From Phycisphaerales bacterium (lineage in GTDB: Bacteria > Planctomycetota > Phycisphaerae > Phycisphaerales > UBA1924): a DNA stretch of 64,000 bases. How positions within the stretch are numbered: the stretch's first letter is position 1; the number at the start of each line of letters is the position of its first letter. Positions 40,922 to 50,189 of the stretch are shown here, piece after piece. The notes beneath the pieces are model-generated. The model was given only the letters and a program-made list of their open reading frames with translations. It was not told where the DNA came from and made no database searches. The position numbers and the translations under genes were made by a program. The stretch spans positions 186,001 through 250,000 of the forward strand of contig DASPKU010000006.1 of assembly GCA_035627955.1 (NCBI GenBank), written 5' to 3'.

Positions 40922-41340
40922 GGGACAGGTCCTTTGCAGCGGCACCGGCGGTCAGGATCGCGGGGCGGTGGGGGTATTCCCTCCGCCTCGTGACACGCAC
41001 AAGGGCGCTTCATGGGGGCAGATGCCCCGGGTGTTGTGGCTGCGACCGGACCCGAACAGAAGGGCCTGACCGCCGAGGGCCCAGCCCCGATCCCGGGCTG
41101 GGTTGCCGGAAGTATAGAAAGCACTTTCCCCGGGACAAGAAAGTGGCTGGAAGGCGGCGCCCGACGGGCGGAAAGCCGGTTCCGGGCGGAGCTCCTGCCC
41201 CCGCGAGGGGTTATCGGCCGCCTTGGTGGGGGGGTGGACGCCGGCAAAGGGGTTTTCGGGCGGTAGCGTCTTAACCCGGGTCTCCGGGCGGCCGATCTGA
41301 CCCAGCGGTCCATCGCGCAACCGCAGAGAGGTTCCCGGGC
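40922..41340. other. divergent intergenic region rpsB / PilZ gene
   Basis: 419 bp without a recognisable gene. It holds the candidate rpsB promoter and a long leader (about 180 nt) of the rpsB transcript, long enough for S2 autoregulation, though no leader structure was verified. The side facing the PilZ gene shows nothing clear. Confidence 0.5.
41111..41138 (-). promoter_or_regulatory. candidate sigma-70-type promoter of rpsB-tsf
   Basis: On the minus strand TTGTCC (41138-41133) and TATACT (41116-41111) are separated by 16 bp, about 190 bp upstream of the rpsB ATG. Confidence 0.55.
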
Positions 41341-41760
41341 ATGAACGACACCCAGAACATGGCACGTCAGTCGGTGCGGTACGACGTCTCGATCCGCGGG
41401 AGCGCGGCCGTGGCGGGCGAGCACCAGGACAACATCCGTTTCGGTGCGGGTGCGGGTGCGCGGGACGGCTGGGTGGACCTGGACATCGTGGACTTCAGCA
41501 GCAACGGCATCGGCATGATCTCGCCGGTGTTCATCCCCCGGAGGACGCTGCTGACGGTGCGGGCGTACTCGTACGGCGAGGAGCCGCGGGTCATCCTCGA
41601 GGTGCCGGTGCGAGTGCAGCGGGTGTGCATGACCGACCGCCGGCCGGCGTACCTGATCGGCACGGCCTTCGCCGATCCTGGTCCTGATGCGAGCAAGCAG
41701 GTTGCGGCGCTGCTGGCGCTGCTCGCGGACGACACACGCGCGGAGGGGGCGGCGGCCTAA
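41341..41760 (+). CDS. PilZ-domain protein
   Basis: 139 residues. 'RQSVRYDV' (RxxxR) and 'VDFSSNGIGM' (D/NxSxxG) form the c-di-GMP-binding signature of PilZ. It is followed after 15 bp by the GspE/PilB ATPase gene, so it could couple c-di-GMP to pilus or secretion activity (inference). Confidence 0.85.
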   Translation: MNDTQNMARQSVRYDVSIRGSAAVAGEHQDNIRFGAGAGARDGWVDLDIVDFSSNGIGMISPVFIPRRTLLTVRAYSYGEEPRVILEVPVRVQRVCMTDRRPAYLIGTAFADPGPDASKQVAALLALLADDTRAEGAAA

Positions 41761-41775
41761 GAGCCCCGGCAACAC

Positions 41776-43449
41776 ATGGACTCCAAGCACTTCATCGTGA
41801 GGACGCTCGTCGCGGACGGGCTGGTGACCGAGACGGACATCCGGCGGGCGGGCGAGGCGCCGCTCAAGCCCGGCGAGAACCTGCTGGATGCACTGGTGTC
41901 GCTGGGGGTGATCTCCTCGCGGAAGTTGGCGATCGCGAAGGCGAAGATCTGCGAGTACCCCTTCGTCGACCTCGCGCAGTTCGACATCAGCATCCAGAAC
42001 ATGAAGTACCTGCCCCGCGCGGTGGCGGAGCGCCTGGCGGCGTTCCCGCTGTTCGTGCTGGACGGTACCGCCACGGTGGCGATGCTGGACCCGCTGAACC
42101 TGCAGGCGATCGATCAGATCCGGCAGATCCTGAAGGCTGAGGTCGATCCGGTCATTGCTGACAGCGATCAGCTGCGGGCGCTGATCGCTCGAGCGTACAG
42201 CCTGGCGCAGGCGGAGAGCGGGTTTGTTTCGACGGCCGTGGTCAAGGAAGAGGCGCTGACGACCGGCGAGGAGCCGATCGTCGCGGCCGTCAACCAGATC
42301 GTCTCGGGCGCGGTGGACGCGGGGGCAAGCGACATCCACATCAACCCCGACGAGAACGAGTTGATCCTGCGGTACCGCGTGGACGGTGTGCTGCAGACGC
42401 AGCAGGGCCCCCCGAAGAGCTCGCACGTGAACATCGTTCAGCGGCTGAAGGTGCTCGCGAAGCTCGACCTGACGCAGACCCGCAAGCCGCAGGACGGCAA
42501 GTTCCGCTTTACGCACCGCAGCGGCGAGAACGTGGACATCCGTCTGAGCCTGATCCCCACGATCCATGGCGAGAACGTGGTCATGCGTCTGCTCCGCTCG
42601 GCGGGCAAGATCGGCCCGGTGTCGGGCCTGGGCATGCCCGCGGAGATGACGCGCTGGTACGAGGAGGCGATCGAGCGGCCGCACGGGATGATCCTGGTGA
42701 CCGGGCCGACGGGGTCTGGCAAGACGACGACGCTCTACACCGCGCTCAACCACCTGAACTCACCCTCGCGCAACATCATCACCATCGAGGACCCGGTTGA
42801 GATCCGGCTGCCGCTGATCCGGCAGGTGCAGGCGAACGCGGAGGTGGGGCTCTCGTTCGCGGCGGCGCTGCGGAGCGTGCTGCGTCAGGACCCCGACATC
42901 GTGCTGGTGGGCGAGATCCGCGACCAGGAGACGGCGAAGATCGCGGTGCAGGCCGCGTTGACGGGTCACCTGGTGCTCTCGACGCTGCATACGAACGACG
43001 CGGTGGGGGCGCTGTCGCGCCTGAAGGACTTCGGGGTGCCGATGTTCGCGGTGAACAGCGCGCTGCTGTGCGTGATCGCGCAGCGGCTGGTGCGCAAGCT
43101 GTGCGAGCAGTGTGCGCAGGCGGAGAACGACCAGCGGATTCTGGCGATGGTTCCCGCGGCCCTGCGGCAGTCGCCGTTCAAGCGCGGCTGCGGGTGCGGC
43201 GCGTGCCGAAATACGGGGTACAAGGGGCGGCTGGGCGCTTTCGAGATGTTCCGCATGACGCCTCGGGTGATCAAGCTGGTGGAGCAGGAGGCGACCATCA
43301 CTGAGATCCAGGCGGCGGCGATGCAGGATGGGATGAAGCTGATGTGGGATGACGGGCTGGCGAAGGCGGCCCGAGGTCTGACAAGCCTGAGCGAGGTGGC
43401 GAAGCTGCACGCGACGGGCGCAGAGCAGGAAGTGAGGATCGCGGCATGA
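41776..43449 (+). CDS. gspE: GspE/PilB-type assembly ATPase
   Basis: 557 residues. N-terminal MshEN/GSPII_E-like domain (about 1-150), then the ATPase with Walker A 'LVTGPTGSGKTTTLYTAL', Asp box 'IIGIEDPVE'-like 'IITIEDPVEIRLP', and the His box region 'LTGHLVLSTLHTNDA'. A zinc tetracysteine is present ('CEQCAQ' and 'CGCGACRNTG'). It powers pseudopilus or pilus assembly from the cytoplasm. gspF begins within its stop codon (ATGA). Confidence 0.95.
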   Translation: MDSKHFIVRTLVADGLVTETDIRRAGEAPLKPGENLLDALVSLGVISSRKLAIAKAKICEYPFVDLAQFDISIQNMKYLPRAVAERLAAFPLFVLDGTATVAMLDPLNLQAIDQIRQILKAEVDPVIADSDQLRALIARAYSLAQAESGFVSTAVVKEEALTTGEEPIVAAVNQIVSGAVDAGASDIHINPDENELILRYRVDGVLQTQQGPPKSSHVNIVQRLKVLAKLDLTQTRKPQDGKFRFTHRSGENVDIRLSLIPTIHGENVVMRLLRSAGKIGPVSGLGMPAEMTRWYEEAIERPHGMILVTGPTGSGKTTTLYTALNHLNSPSRNIITIEDPVEIRLPLIRQVQANAEVGLSFAAALRSVLRQDPDIVLVGEIRDQETAKIAVQAALTGHLVLSTLHTNDAVGALSRLKDFGVPMFAVNSALLCVIAQRLVRKLCEQCAQAENDQRILAMVPAALRQSPFKRGCGCGACRNTGYKGRLGAFEMFRMTPRVIKLVEQEATITEIQAAAMQDGMKLMWDDGLAKAARGLTSLSEVAKLHATGAEQEVRIAA

Positions 43450-44648
43450 TCTCCTACGCGTACAAGGCCGTCAGCCAGTCGGGGACAAAGACCAAGGGCT
43501 ACGTGAAGGGCGTGGACGAGCAGGACGCCCTGCGCCGCATCGGCGCCATGGGCCTGACGCCCGTGAAGGTCACCAAGGCGGTGCAGAGGAGCAAGGCCAC
43601 CTTCTCGTGGCAGCAGGTGAAGCCCGCGGACATCGTGAACCTCACGCGCGAGCTCGCGGTGCTGGTGGAGGCCCGCGTGCCGATCGACCGCGGCATGGTG
43701 TCGATCGCGGAGGGCGACTGCAAGCCCGATATGCGGACGATGCTGCTGGACATGGCGGCAATGATCGAGTCGGGCCTGCCCATGACGCAGGCGCTCGAGA
43801 AGTACAAGCACGTGTTCGGCAGCGTGTTCATTGAGACGGTCCGCGCGGCGGAGAAGTCCGGCAGCATGGTGGAGGTGATGAACCACCTCGCCGAGCTGCT
43901 GGAGAAGCAGATGGAGACCAGCCAGCAGCTCAAGCGGGCGATGACCTACCCGGCCATCGTGCTGAGCGTGGTGTTCCTGGCGGTGACGGTCATCATCGTG
44001 TTCGTGGTGCCCAAGTTCGGCGCGATCTTCGAGAGCCAGGGCGCGGCCCTGCCGATCACCACGCGGGTGGTGCAGGCGCTGGGCGACTCGGTGCGGGCTT
44101 ACTGGTGGGCGTACCTGGGCGCGATCATCGGCTTCTTCACGACGATTGTGCTCATGTGGAAGAACCCGGCGGGGCGGCTCAAGCTCGAGAACCTGCTGCT
44201 GCACATTCCCTATGTCCGGAAGATCATCCTGGCGGTGACGGCCGGGCGCTTCGCCCGCGTGCTGGGCATCGGCATGCAGTCGGGCCTGGACATGATCGAG
44301 GCGCTGCAGATGGGCGCCCGGGCGACTGGCCGGCCGGTGTTCATCAACGACTGCAACGCGATGGTGGACCAGCTCCGCCAGGGGCACGCTATTACGGATG
44401 TGCTGCGCGGCACCCGCTACCTGCCCAGCTTTGCCCGCCGCATGATCGGCGCCGGCAAGGACTCGGCGGACCTGGCCCGCTCGTGCGACGTGGTGGCGCG
44501 GTATTACGACCGCGAGTCCTCGCACCTCACCAAGAACGTCAACACCATCATCGAGCCCATCATGACGGTGGCGATGGCGGGCATCGTGCTGCTCGTCGCG
44601 CTCTCGGTGTTCCTGCCGATGTGGGGCATGGTGCGGCTGCAGAAGTGA
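43446..44648 (+). CDS. gspF: GspF/PilC-type inner-membrane platform protein
   Basis: 400 residues. Two T2SSF domains (about 65-190 and 270-390) with three membrane segments: about 167-195, 220-240 and 370-395. 'LTRELAVLVEARVPIDRGM' and 'RFARVLGIGMQSGLDMIEAL' are the family repeats. It is the platform that couples the ATPase to pilin polymerisation. The ATGA overlap with gspE implies translational coupling. Confidence 0.95.
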   Translation: MISYAYKAVSQSGTKTKGYVKGVDEQDALRRIGAMGLTPVKVTKAVQRSKATFSWQQVKPADIVNLTRELAVLVEARVPIDRGMVSIAEGDCKPDMRTMLLDMAAMIESGLPMTQALEKYKHVFGSVFIETVRAAEKSGSMVEVMNHLAELLEKQMETSQQLKRAMTYPAIVLSVVFLAVTVIIVFVVPKFGAIFESQGAALPITTRVVQALGDSVRAYWWAYLGAIIGFFTTIVLMWKNPAGRLKLENLLLHIPYVRKIILAVTAGRFARVLGIGMQSGLDMIEALQMGARATGRPVFINDCNAMVDQLRQGHAITDVLRGTRYLPSFARRMIGAGKDSADLARSCDVVARYYDRESSHLTKNVNTIIEPIMTVAMAGIVLLVALSVFLPMWGMVRLQK

Positions 44649-44721
44649 TACCGGCGGCACAGGCCGCAGTGGGCGCGGGCGTTCGGGCACGCCCGGGTGG
44701 CCCCGAGGCGGGAAGTTACCG

Positions 44722-45231
44722 ATGGGGAGCAGTATGAGCACCGTACCGATGAGCACACGACCGTTCGGCCTGCGACGCGCGTTCTCCATGCTGGAGATCA
44801 TGGTGGTGGTGCTGATCGTGGGCGTCCTCGCGGCGGTGGTGGTGCCGCGGTTCGGCGGCGTGACCGATGATGCCAAGAGCGGGGCGACCGAGGGTGCGCT
44901 CGGTGGCGTGCGCTCGGGGATCGCGGCCTTCCGCAGCAAGGCGATGCTCTCGGGCACCTCGCCCTTCCCGACGCTGACGGAGCTGAACACCCTTGGCACC
45001 GTGCTCCAGACCGCCATGCCTAAGAACCCGTACAACGGGCTGTCGAATGTGCAGGCGGTGACGCAGGCGCAGGCCGCGGCCCGTACGGTGGTGAACGGCA
45101 CGACGGTGGGGTGGAACTATTACGTGGACAACGCGGCCAGCCCGCCCACGGCGATTTTCTACTGCAACAGCTCGACCGCGACCACCGTCTCGAATGGCGC
45201 GGGCGGGTTCAAGACGGCCAACCAGCTCTAA
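44722..45231 (+). CDS. gspG: major pseudopilin / type IV pilin-like protein (GspG-like)
   Basis: 169 residues from ATG 44722 (GGAAG 6 nt upstream; ATG 44734 with GGGGAG is equally possible). The prepilin motif is 'RRAFSMLEIMVVVLIVGVL': cleavage before Phe, Glu at +5, but Ala instead of Gly at -1. The GspG-like body has 'PRFGGVTDDAKSGATEGALGGVRSGIAAFR' and 'MPKNPYNGLS'. A 7-bp hairpin (44676-44695) separates it from gspF and may tune its mRNA level. Confidence 0.9.
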   Translation: MGSSMSTVPMSTRPFGLRRAFSMLEIMVVVLIVGVLAAVVVPRFGGVTDDAKSGATEGALGGVRSGIAAFRSKAMLSGTSPFPTLTELNTLGTVLQTAMPKNPYNGLSNVQAVTQAQAAARTVVNGTTVGWNYYVDNAASPPTAIFYCNSSTATTVSNGAGGFKTANQL

Positions 45232-45255
45232 GGACTCGGAACGGGCACGAAGATC

Positions 45256-45786
45256 ATGCGTAGCGCACGACGTCAACGCCGCGGGTTTACGCTCCTGGAG
45301 ATGGGGGTGGTCATCGTTGTCATCGCGGTGGTGTCGGTGACGGTCGTGCCTGCGTGGAACAGCTTGACGGGGACGCGTCAGGCCGCCGCGGCGGAGGAGG
45401 TTGAGCGCCGGCTGATTTCGGCGCGGTCGCTGGCAGTGTCCGAGGGCCACCCGGTGGGTGTGCGGATTGACCCTTCGGCCGATACGGTGCAGTACTACAC
45501 GATCGCGTCCTTTGGCGCGGCCCCGGCGGTGATGAACATGATCGATGGGCAGCCAGATCCGGTCATGTACCTGGGCAAGACGTACCCCGCGGCCGACATC
45601 ACCTCCTTTACCGGGGGTGCGGGCACCGGCGGGGCGCAGGTCCTGTGGTTCGGTTTCGATGGGACGCCCGAGCTGCGGACCGCGGCCGGGGCGCTTATTG
45701 GCGGGTGGACCAACGACGCGCTGATCGGGTTCGCGGGCGGGTCGACCATCACGGTGCGCAAGGGCACGGGGATGGTGGTGCGATGA
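45256..45786 (+). CDS. prepilin-like protein, GspH/FimT type
   Basis: 176 residues. Canonical leader 'RRGFTLLEMGVVIVVIAV' with Gly at -1 and Glu at +5. The rest ('EVERRLISARSLAVSEGHPVGVRIDPSADTVQYY') matches minor pseudopilins of the GspH/FimT kind. It sits in the pilin run; the next gene starts within its stop (ATGA). Confidence 0.85.
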   Translation: MRSARRQRRGFTLLEMGVVIVVIAVVSVTVVPAWNSLTGTRQAAAAEEVERRLISARSLAVSEGHPVGVRIDPSADTVQYYTIASFGAAPAVMNMIDGQPDPVMYLGKTYPAADITSFTGGAGTGGAQVLWFGFDGTPELRTAAGALIGGWTNDALIGFAGGSTITVRKGTGMVVR

Positions 45787-46268
45787 GACACATGCGTGGA
45801 ACATCGCGGCGTGGCTTCACGCTCATTGAGGCGGTGGTCGTTGTGCTGGCGCTGTCGATCTCGCTGCCGACCACGCTCATCTGGCTGGGTGAGGCCAACC
45901 AGCGGCGGGCCGACAGCGTGAACACGACGAGGGCGACGGCGCTGGGGACGCTGGTAATGGAGCAGGTGCTGGCGGATGTCTCGAGCAAGAGCGCGGGGCT
46001 GGGCTTTTCCGCCCTGGCGAACTCGGCGACGTACCTCAACACAGCGACGACGGGGCTGGTGGCGCGGCTCTCGTCCATCACGAGCCTGTACACGGGCATG
46101 GGGATCAACTACGGCGTGACGATCGGCGGACTGGTGGACAAGTCGGGCGCCGCGACGGGGGTGACCTCTCAGGACCTCTTCCGCAGCGTGACCGTCACCG
46201 TAACATTCACTGGTTCCGACGGCTCGGCCCGGACCCTGTCCCTGCAATCCATGGTGACGTCGCTATGA
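45783..46268 (+). CDS. prepilin-like minor pilin (GspI position)
   Basis: 161 residues from ATG 45783 overlapping the previous stop. Leader 'SRRGFTLIEAVVVVLALSISLP' has Gly at -1 and Glu at +5. The body is Ala/Thr/Ser-rich with no specific match. Position suggests a GspI-like minor pilin; this is inference. The next gene again starts within the stop. Confidence 0.82.
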   Translation: MRHMRGTSRRGFTLIEAVVVVLALSISLPTTLIWLGEANQRRADSVNTTRATALGTLVMEQVLADVSSKSAGLGFSALANSATYLNTATTGLVARLSSITSLYTGMGINYGVTIGGLVDKSGAATGVTSQDLFRSVTVTVTFTGSDGSARTLSLQSMVTSL

Positions 46269-46777
46269 GGCACGCTCGTTCCAACCTGGTGCGGCGGGCC
46301 TTCACGCTGGTAGAGGTCACGATGACGGTGCTGATCCTGGGGATCATCAGCGCCAGCGTGGTGCCGATCGTGTTCACCGCGGGCGATGCCTACGTGCAGG
46401 CCGCGAATGTGCGGCGCACGGCGGAGAAGGCTGCGTACGCGATGGAGCGTGTGGTGCGGACGTTGCGGGACTCTCCCGAGGGTGCTGTTCGCGGCACACT
46501 GGACCTGAGCATCGCGTCGCCCTCGCAGGTGCGGTTCGGGTCGGGCAAGGGCATCGAGCTCACAGGGACCACGCTGTACGAGCGGGCGACGGACGGGACG
46601 CTCTCGCCACTGTGCGACCAGGTGAGCAGCTTCGTGGTGGAGTACCTGGCCAGCGACGGCGTCACCAGCACGAGCGCGACGCCGAGCACGACCCAGCGGT
46701 ACAACATCACGATTGTTTGCAACGGGTTCGAGCTGCGGTCTTCCGCGTTCGCCAGAGTGAGGGTGGTGGACCCATGA
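46265..46777 (+). CDS. prepilin-like minor pilin (GspJ position)
   Basis: 170 residues. Leader 'VRRAFTLVEVTMTVLILGIIS' has Ala at -1 and Glu at +5. 'RRTAEKAAYAMERVVRTLRD' follows as the amphipathic helix. GspJ/PilW-like by position and length. ATGA overlaps on both sides. Confidence 0.82.
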   Translation: MRHARSNLVRRAFTLVEVTMTVLILGIISASVVPIVFTAGDAYVQAANVRRTAEKAAYAMERVVRTLRDSPEGAVRGTLDLSIASPSQVRFGSGKGIELTGTTLYERATDGTLSPLCDQVSSFVVEYLASDGVTSTSATPSTTQRYNITIVCNGFELRSSAFARVRVVDP

Positions 46778-47139
46778 TGAGCGTGAAACGCAAGCGGCTG
46801 CGGAGGGGATGCGGCATCGCCGCGGTGGTGATCATGCTCGCGGCGATCAATCTGGCGGTGATCGGCAGCGTGAACGCCTCGGGCACCGAGGCGCAAACTG
46901 GAGCGCTGCGGGCGGAGACCGCTCGGGCGTTTTACGCCGCCGAGAGCGGGGGGCGGATCATCATCAAGTGCAACAACCAGGGGCTCGCTCTACCGGCGGT
47001 CAACTCCACGTTGACGATGGGGCAGGCGACCGTGACGTACGTGTCGCTACCCGCCGCCAACTCGCCGGGAGACGCCGTGGTCCGCGGGGCCGACGGCACG
47101 ACCACTCGCCGCCTGAAGATCACCCTTTCGGCGCCCTGA
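46774..47139 (+). CDS. small membrane protein, PilX/GspK-like
   Basis: 121 residues from ATG 46774, overlapping the previous stop. A basic start (MMSVKRKRLRRGC) precedes a hydrophobic helix (about 14-36) and 'RAETARAFYAAESGG', a pattern seen after the helix of PilX/GspK minor pilins. A Phe at +1 and a canonical Glu at +5 are not evident, so processing by the peptidase is doubtful. Confidence 0.7.
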   Translation: MMSVKRKRLRRGCGIAAVVIMLAAINLAVIGSVNASGTEAQTGALRAETARAFYAAESGGRIIIKCNNQGLALPAVNSTLTMGQATVTYVSLPAANSPGDAVVRGADGTTTRRLKITLSAP

Positions 47140-47218
47140 CCCGCCGGATTTCACCAAAGTCGCGCTCACGCCCGGCCGATGCAGAGCAAGGTCCAGTCAC
47201 TCTTGCAAAGGGGTCCCC

Positions 47219-48901
47219 GTGTTCGGACGAGACCAGATTCTGATCGGACTTTCCCCCACGTGCCTGCGCGTGGCGACGCTCAAGGGCGGGCGCCTGCAGA
47301 AGGTCGTGGCCTTGCCGCTTGACGCGACTGCCTGGGAGCAGACGTGGGAGAACGGGCTCAGCGGCTTGGACGACAAGCTTGCGACCGCGATCAAGGAGCT
47401 GGGCGTTGCCCGACGCTCCGCCGCGCGGGTGGTGTACTACAGCCGCAAGGCGACGGCCGAGGTGTACAGCCCGCCGGTGCGCGGGGCCGCGGCATTCAGC
47501 GCGGCGCAGTTTTCCCTGAATGAATCACTGCCGAGCCACGGCGAGCCGTGGCCGACGTCGCTGCACCCCCTTGAGTCCGACCCTGCGTCGGCAGCGAACC
47601 CCAAGGTGCACATTCTGGGCATGGCGGATGCGCCCGCAGACACCGAGGCCATTGCGAACTGGGTGCGGCGTGCCGGCCTGACTATTCGTGACTTCATCCC
47701 GGCGAAGGCGGCGGCCCTCAAGCACGCGGTGCGGGTCGCTTCTTCACTGCCCCCGAGCGGCACGCACGCGGTGCTGTGGGTGGCGGACCACGCGACGGTG
47801 CTTGCGGGGTGGAGCGAGGGGCGGCTGATCTTCGCACGCTCGCTGGACTTTGGATTCCACATGCTGGCGGACGCGGTGATGCGCGGGTCGAGGATCGCTG
47901 ACCGGCGCGGCATCTCGCAGCCGATGGCGTACGCAACTCTCTTTCAGGCGGGTGTCCCGCAGCGGGGCGTGCCGGTCACACCGACGGAGGCGGGCGTCGT
48001 CATGGACGGCGTGATCCCGCTCATGCAGCCGGTGTTCCAGCGGTACGCGATCGAGACGCGCCAGACTCTACGGTTCAGCGTTCCTGAGTCGGAGCAGGCC
48101 CGCCTCAAGATCACACTGGCCGGCCCCGGGGCGAGCGTCCCGGGGTTCGCGCAGGCCCTCGAAGCCCAGTTCGATACGGGCATCGAGGTGCACCTGGAGG
48201 ACCACGGCGACCAGGTCCCCGCGCAGGATGCGGGAGAACTCGGTGGCTTCGGGCACTACGCGGCGGTGACGGGCGTGGTCTCGCCCACTGAGTTCGTGAA
48301 CCGGATGAACGGGCGCCTCTACGCCGGCGTGCGGCTCGGCGGCGTGATCGCGGCGATGGCGCTGCTGGCGCACGCGGGCTGGACGTACGCGCAGACGTCA
48401 CGCACCCGGCGTCAGATCGACAGCCTCCAGGAGCGGGTCGAAGCGATGTCGGCCCACGAACTGCAGGTCGCGCGTGCGCAGCAGCTCTCGACCGACCTCG
48501 CGGCCGCCACGCAGAGCATCAAGGACACCATCGGCGACCGGCCGCGGTGGATCGCAGGGCTTGCACTGGTCTCGCGTGATTGCGGCGATGTCATCGAGCT
48601 CAACCATATCGCCGGCACCTACGGCACCGATAAGGAGCGCAGCCCCATCCTGACGCTCAGCGGCACGGCCTACCCGGGGAACGGGAAGGACTCACTCACG
48701 GAGTTCGTCACACGCCTGTCCAAGAGCCCGGTGGTGGCGGGTGTCAAGATCGTGTCGACCCACGCCTCAGAGATCTCGGGTGTCGAGGCGAAGACGTTCA
48801 TCGTGAGCGTTCAGCTGCGGGGGATCACGGCCGACGTGGGTCTTGCCGGAGTGCTGGACGCGAAACCGGCCGGCCTGGCCAGCGTGGAGGAGCAGCCATG
48901 A
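47219..48901 (+). CDS. PilM-PilN-type fusion protein
   Basis: 560 residues from GTG 47219. The first 360 residues look like an actin-fold PilM/GspL cytoplasmic domain ('GRDQILIGLSPTCLRVATLKGG', 'HAVLWVADHATVLAGWSEGR', 'LAGPGASVPGFAQALEAQF'). A single membrane helix follows at about 373-392, then a coiled coil and a PilN/GspL-like periplasmic ferredoxin fold. GspL of type II systems has the same architecture, so GspL is an equal description. ATGA overlap with the PilO-like gene. Confidence 0.82.
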   Translation: MFGRDQILIGLSPTCLRVATLKGGRLQKVVALPLDATAWEQTWENGLSGLDDKLATAIKELGVARRSAARVVYYSRKATAEVYSPPVRGAAAFSAAQFSLNESLPSHGEPWPTSLHPLESDPASAANPKVHILGMADAPADTEAIANWVRRAGLTIRDFIPAKAAALKHAVRVASSLPPSGTHAVLWVADHATVLAGWSEGRLIFARSLDFGFHMLADAVMRGSRIADRRGISQPMAYATLFQAGVPQRGVPVTPTEAGVVMDGVIPLMQPVFQRYAIETRQTLRFSVPESEQARLKITLAGPGASVPGFAQALEAQFDTGIEVHLEDHGDQVPAQDAGELGGFGHYAAVTGVVSPTEFVNRMNGRLYAGVRLGGVIAAMALLAHAGWTYAQTSRTRRQIDSLQERVEAMSAHELQVARAQQLSTDLAAATQSIKDTIGDRPRWIAGLALVSRDCGDVIELNHIAGTYGTDKERSPILTLSGTAYPGNGKDSLTEFVTRLSKSPVVAGVKIVSTHASEISGVEAKTFIVSVQLRGITADVGLAGVLDAKPAGLASVEEQP

Positions 48902-49560
48902 AGAAGCAGGAATCACAGGCTGGTATGCACGGGGCGCCCGGGCGTCCCCAGTTCATGGCCGCTTTCATGGTGTGCGTGGGCGTGTGCGCCGGGTGGTACC
49001 TGGCGGTGCGACCGCTGGAGCAGAGGTTCCGCGACACCAAGGCTGAGCTGGGCGCGATCCACGCGCAGCTCGCGCTGTTTGATGAGATGATCGACACGGA
49101 GGCCCCGCTGGAAGTGGTGATCGAGGCCCTGAGCGCCAAGGGTCGCCGCACCAACCAGGCTACGGCGCTCAGCGGCAACGCCACGCGCCTGTACGACGCG
49201 GTGCACGACCTCGCCAAGACGCACTCGGTGAAGCTCGCGCGCATCGAGCCGAGCACGGGTCGCGGGGCCAACCAGGCGCCGGTCAACGGCAAGGCCCTCA
49301 AAGGCACGGAAGTGTTCGGCTACAGCATCGAGGTGAGCGGTACGTACGAGTCGGTGTGCCGCTTTGTGGATGCGTGCGAGCAGAACCTTGGTGTCTCCAA
49401 GGTCGGCAGCTTCCACCTCTCGCCCCAGACCGTCGGCAGCACCGCGCGGGACCCCGTCGTGACGGGTGTCATCGAAACGACGCACCTGAAGCTGCAGATC
49501 CCCAACGTGGACACCCGCAAGACGGCCCACGTGAACGTTTCCGAGGAGAAGGGCTCATGA
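48898..49560 (+). CDS. PilO/GspM-like protein
   Basis: 220 residues. One membrane helix (about 20-38), then a coiled coil ('LEQRFRDTKAELGAIHAQLALFDEMID') and a periplasmic ferredoxin-like domain ('YSIEVSGTYESVCRFVDACEQNLGVSKVGSFHLSP'), the PilO layout. It would pair with the upstream PilMN protein in the inner-membrane alignment complex. Its stop overlaps the next start. Confidence 0.8.
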   Translation: MKKQESQAGMHGAPGRPQFMAAFMVCVGVCAGWYLAVRPLEQRFRDTKAELGAIHAQLALFDEMIDTEAPLEVVIEALSAKGRRTNQATALSGNATRLYDAVHDLAKTHSVKLARIEPSTGRGANQAPVNGKALKGTEVFGYSIEVSGTYESVCRFVDACEQNLGVSKVGSFHLSPQTVGSTARDPVVTGVIETTHLKLQIPNVDTRKTAHVNVSEEKGS

Positions 49561-50132
49561 GGTTCGAGACGCTGACCGTCGGAACGACCAAGCTCCCGTG
49601 GCCGCTGGTGGCCGCGGCATTGGCGGTGATGCCGCTCCTGGGCGTTGCGGGCGTGCGGATGCTCAAGCGTGCGCCGTCCTCGGCTTTCGGGCAGGAGACG
49701 CCCACAGTAACGCCCTTCAAGCCTGCGCCCGAGACCACGCCGACGGCCAATGCGGTGGCGCTGGTCAGCCAGTTCAACGCCGAGGCTTCGCGGGGTTTCG
49801 GCCCTTCGCCGATGCTCAACCGGGCGCCTCCGCCCCCGGTGCAGCCAAAGGTCCCAGACCCGGAGGTCAAGCCGCGCGTGGTCGATGAGCCTCCGGTGCG
49901 CGTCTCCACACCTCAGCAGGCGACGCCGCCGGAGCTCCAGATCACCTCCATCATGGCGACGAACAAGGGTTCCGTCGCGGTGATCAACGGCAAGCTGCGC
50001 CGCGTGGGCGACGCCGTCGGGAATGGGTACAAGATCGCCGCCATCAACGCGGGCACCGGCGAGGTTGAGATCGTCGGGGCCGCTGGTGACAAGGTCATGT
50101 TCCAGTTCAAGAAGCGCGTCAGCGAGGAGTAG
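49557..50132 (+). CDS. GspC/PilP-like periplasmic anchored protein
   Basis: 191 residues from ATG 49557. A membrane helix (about 14-34), a Pro-rich linker (about 50-120) and a small C-terminal beta domain ('ITSIMATNKGSVAVINGKLRRVGDAVGNGYKIAAINAGTGEVEI') that resembles the HR domain of GspC/PilP, which docks to the secretin. Last gene of the operon; no secretin gene follows. Confidence 0.7.
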   Translation: MRFETLTVGTTKLPWPLVAAALAVMPLLGVAGVRMLKRAPSSAFGQETPTVTPFKPAPETTPTANAVALVSQFNAEASRGFGPSPMLNRAPPPPVQPKVPDPEVKPRVVDEPPVRVSTPQQATPPELQITSIMATNKGSVAVINGKLRRVGDAVGNGYKIAAINAGTGEVEIVGAAGDKVMFQFKKRVSEE

Positions 50133-50189
50133 GCTCCGGACTGGACCGGGGAACGCGTCGGGCAAGGGTGTGATACCCTTGGATCGACG

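Noticed and set aside
41776-43449. gspE could be named pilB, and the fused gene gspL
   Set aside because: Without a secretin or pilT I cannot separate type II secretion from type IV pilus; names are given as family labels only.
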